The translations under genes were made by a program, and so were the position numbers. From SG8-4 sp964598225 (GTDB taxonomy: Bacteria; Planctomycetota; Phycisphaerae; Sedimentisphaerales; Anaerobacaceae), in the NCBI GenBank assembly GCA_964598225.1, contig CAZRBG010000090.1, positions 1 to 17,530 of the forward strand: a stretch of DNA of 17,530 nt. The letters run 5' to 3'. Of this stretch, positions 16,456 through 17,530 are shown one piece after another. The number at the start of each line of letters is the position of its first letter. Within the stretch, counting starts at the first letter, position 1. The notes under the pieces were generated by a model that ran no database searches, was not told the origin of the DNA, and saw only the letters and a list, made by a program, of their open reading frames with translations.

Positions 16456-16604
16456 GGATCCAACAAAAAGGGTACCATTCAAATATGAGAGCAATGTCTG
16501 GGACGAGATAAAGATGCAGGAGCTTTTTGTATATGCAGATATAGCCGCAGGTTCTTCTAAAGACGACATTGGGATTGTAGAAGCGCGAAAAAGGTACCGG
16601 ATCC
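16456..16604. repeat. paired GGATCC/GGTACC repeats bounding about 120 bases
   Basis: GGATCC (16456-16461) and GGTACC (16471-16476) recur in opposite order as GGTACC (16593-16598) and GGATCC (16599-16604), followed both times by ATTCAA. As direct repeats, the AAAAAGG(G)TACC blocks at 16465 and 16588 are 123 bases apart. As inverted repeats, the four hexamers could form a 12-bp stem with a nine-base bulge closing a 116-base loop. Both hexamers are palindromes, so chance is a real possibility. Confidence 0.35.
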
Positions 16605-16632
16605 ATTCAATTTTCCTGAATTGTAGGCTACA

Positions 16633-17520
16633 ATGGACAGTGGTAAAGTAAAGTGGTTTAACCCAAAGAAAGGGTATGGTTTCATAGAAACTGATGATGG
16701 GATAGACGTCTTTGTGCATTATTCCGATTTACAGATGCCTGGTAAGAGAATTTTAAGGGAAGGCCAAATAGTCAAATTTTCACGGGTCCAAGGACCTAAG
16801 GGTACAAAAGCCTGTTCTGTTGTAATTACATCCCCGGACAAAGAAAACTGCAATAGCTCCCCAGCAAACCGAGCTCCCTTTGGGAGTGTTGTCAAATCAT
16901 TTGTACGGGACAAGGGCAGAGTAAACTCGTCAGAAAAATCACGAGGGGAAATCCAGCCTGACACAACTGATAGTAAAATTGTGTCGGAGGACTTAGAACA
17001 ACTCAATACAGGGAGCGTGAGCAAAAATATTCTTTTAGAAATATCGAGATGGAAACGCGAGGCCAAATCGGAAGATAACGATCGGTATTTTTGGCACGTG
17101 CGAGAGGTAGATGAAATTGATCGAGGAGACAAGTATTTTGTCATAGGTAGGAAGGGCTCTGGAAAAACTGCTATTTCCGAATACTATAACCGTAAACAAG
17201 AACACGGCGTCTTCACAGAAAAACTGACTTTTAAAAACTTCCCATTTAATGAACTCTATTCGCATAAGAACAAGAAATATACACCACCAAACCAATTTAT
17301 CACCCTCTGGAAATACCTTATTTATAGCACTGTCTGCAGGTTGATGTTACGAAATGAAGGGGTTGATATAACTATTAGAGAGCAGCTTGCAAAGATTTAT
17401 GGTCAGAATACTTCTCTGCAACGTCGTGTTGGTGAATGGGTTGGCAAGGAATTTGGCGTTTCATTGTTTGGCCTTTGTAATGCTTCCGCCGAAATTGGAC
17501 ATTTCCTGAATTTGAATTAG
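16633..17520 (+). CDS. cold-shock domain fused to a P-loop ATPase N-terminus (possibly truncated)
   Basis: This is a 295-residue cytosolic protein. Residues 1-66 form a cold-shock domain with RNP1 KGYGFI and RNP2 VFVHYS, which bind single-stranded RNA or DNA. A polar linker (67-145) leads to a P-loop NTPase start: RYFWHVREVDEI, then YFVIGRKGSGKTA with Walker A at 172-179, then NFPFNELY and ITLWKYLIYS. The latter pattern recalls the Sll1717-like P-loop ATPases, some of which occur in defence-type loci; this family name is from memory. No Walker B is obvious before TAG at 17518-17520, and such ATPases are usually much longer, so the gene may be cut by a nonsense change or be a short variant. 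GTAGG upstream of the ATG is a weak ribosome site. Base composition is clearly more AT-rich than the genes to its left, suggesting transfer. Confidence 0.75.
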   Translation: MDSGKVKWFNPKKGYGFIETDDGIDVFVHYSDLQMPGKRILREGQIVKFSRVQGPKGTKACSVVITSPDKENCNSSPANRAPFGSVVKSFVRDKGRVNSSEKSRGEIQPDTTDSKIVSEDLEQLNTGSVSKNILLEISRWKREAKSEDNDRYFWHVREVDEIDRGDKYFVIGRKGSGKTAISEYYNRKQEHGVFTEKLTFKNFPFNELYSHKNKKYTPPNQFITLWKYLIYSTVCRLMLRNEGVDITIREQLAKIYGQNTSLQRRVGEWVGKEFGVSLFGLCNASAEIGHFLNLN

Positions 17521-17530
17521 TATGTAGCTC

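Larger units (their letters stand above)
16098..16632. other. AT-rich non-coding stretch at a composition boundary
   Basis: This 535-base gap separates the GC-richer cytochrome genes from the AT-richer cold-shock/ATPase gene. It holds CCTGTCAA twice near 16180-16210, an A/T-rich inverted repeat at 16244-16262, a TATACT (16437-16442) without a matching -35, and the restriction-site-like pairs described separately at 16456-16604. An open frame from TTG 16448 to 16651 has no recognisable domain and overlaps the next gene, so I do not call it. No tRNA or integrase was seen. Confidence 0.45.

Noticed and set aside
16448..16478. TTGACA with TACCAT as a promoter for the cold-shock/ATPase gene
   Set aside because: The -35 is perfect but the spacer is 19 bases and the -10 is poor, so I did not call it. 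It may still be functional.
16448..16651. Open frame of 67 codons upstream of the cold-shock/ATPase gene
   Set aside because: It has only a TTG start without a ribosome site, overlaps the next gene in another frame, and contains no domain I recognise. It may be a decayed fragment.

Overview
The window looks like a stretch of chromosome from a free-living Gram-negative-type bacterium, most likely a planctomycete or PVC-group relative. Phylum is inferred from gene content only: very large secreted beta-propeller proteins with an N-terminal methyltransferase-like domain, a Tat-exported Gfo/Idh/MocA oxidoreductase, a multiheme c-type cytochrome beside a cytochrome/beta-barrel protein, and a CARDB-containing secreted protein. 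No rRNA, tRNA, CRISPR array, integrase or transposase gene was seen.

Layout. (1) Positions 1-4882, plus strand: the last 17 codons of an upstream gene, an OsmC-type peroxidase (71-496), a small four-helix membrane protein (574-915), and a 1312-residue secreted multidomain protein (944-4882). The last has a signal peptide, two beta-sandwich-like regions, a CARDB-like domain, nine tandem 37-residue propeller-type repeats and a C-terminal C39/papain-like cysteine-protease-like domain. (2) Positions 5008-12993, minus strand: a probable three-gene operon read from about 13.0 kb down to 5.0 kb. Two tandem paralogues each encode signal peptide, class I methyltransferase-like domain and two PQQ/BamB-like propellers. 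A Tat-signal Gfo/Idh/MocA oxidoreductase follows. A near-consensus promoter (TTGCCG-17-TATAAT) lies 43 bases upstream of the first gene, with its -10 box inside a perfect 14-bp palindrome. (3) Positions 13322-16097, plus strand: a monoheme cytochrome c fused to a probable outer-membrane beta-barrel, then 10 bases later a pentaheme c-type cytochrome. Together they look like an envelope electron-transfer module. (4) Positions 16098-17530: an AT-rich non-coding stretch, then a gene of clearly different composition that fuses a cold-shock domain to the start of a P-loop ATPase and stops at 17520. It looks horizontally acquired and could belong to a defence or stress island continuing beyond the window.

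The most unusual observations are these. First, two unrelated palindromic dispersed repeats sit in frame inside the first methyltransferase/propeller gene and are absent from its neighbouring paralogue; one has the architecture of a REPIN. Second, a SAM-methyltransferase-like fold appears on proteins that carry export signals. Third, a cytochrome domain is joined to a beta-barrel next to a pentaheme cytochrome. Fourth, a cold-shock domain is fused to a P-loop ATPase. All functional statements rest on reading motifs by eye; no database search was run.
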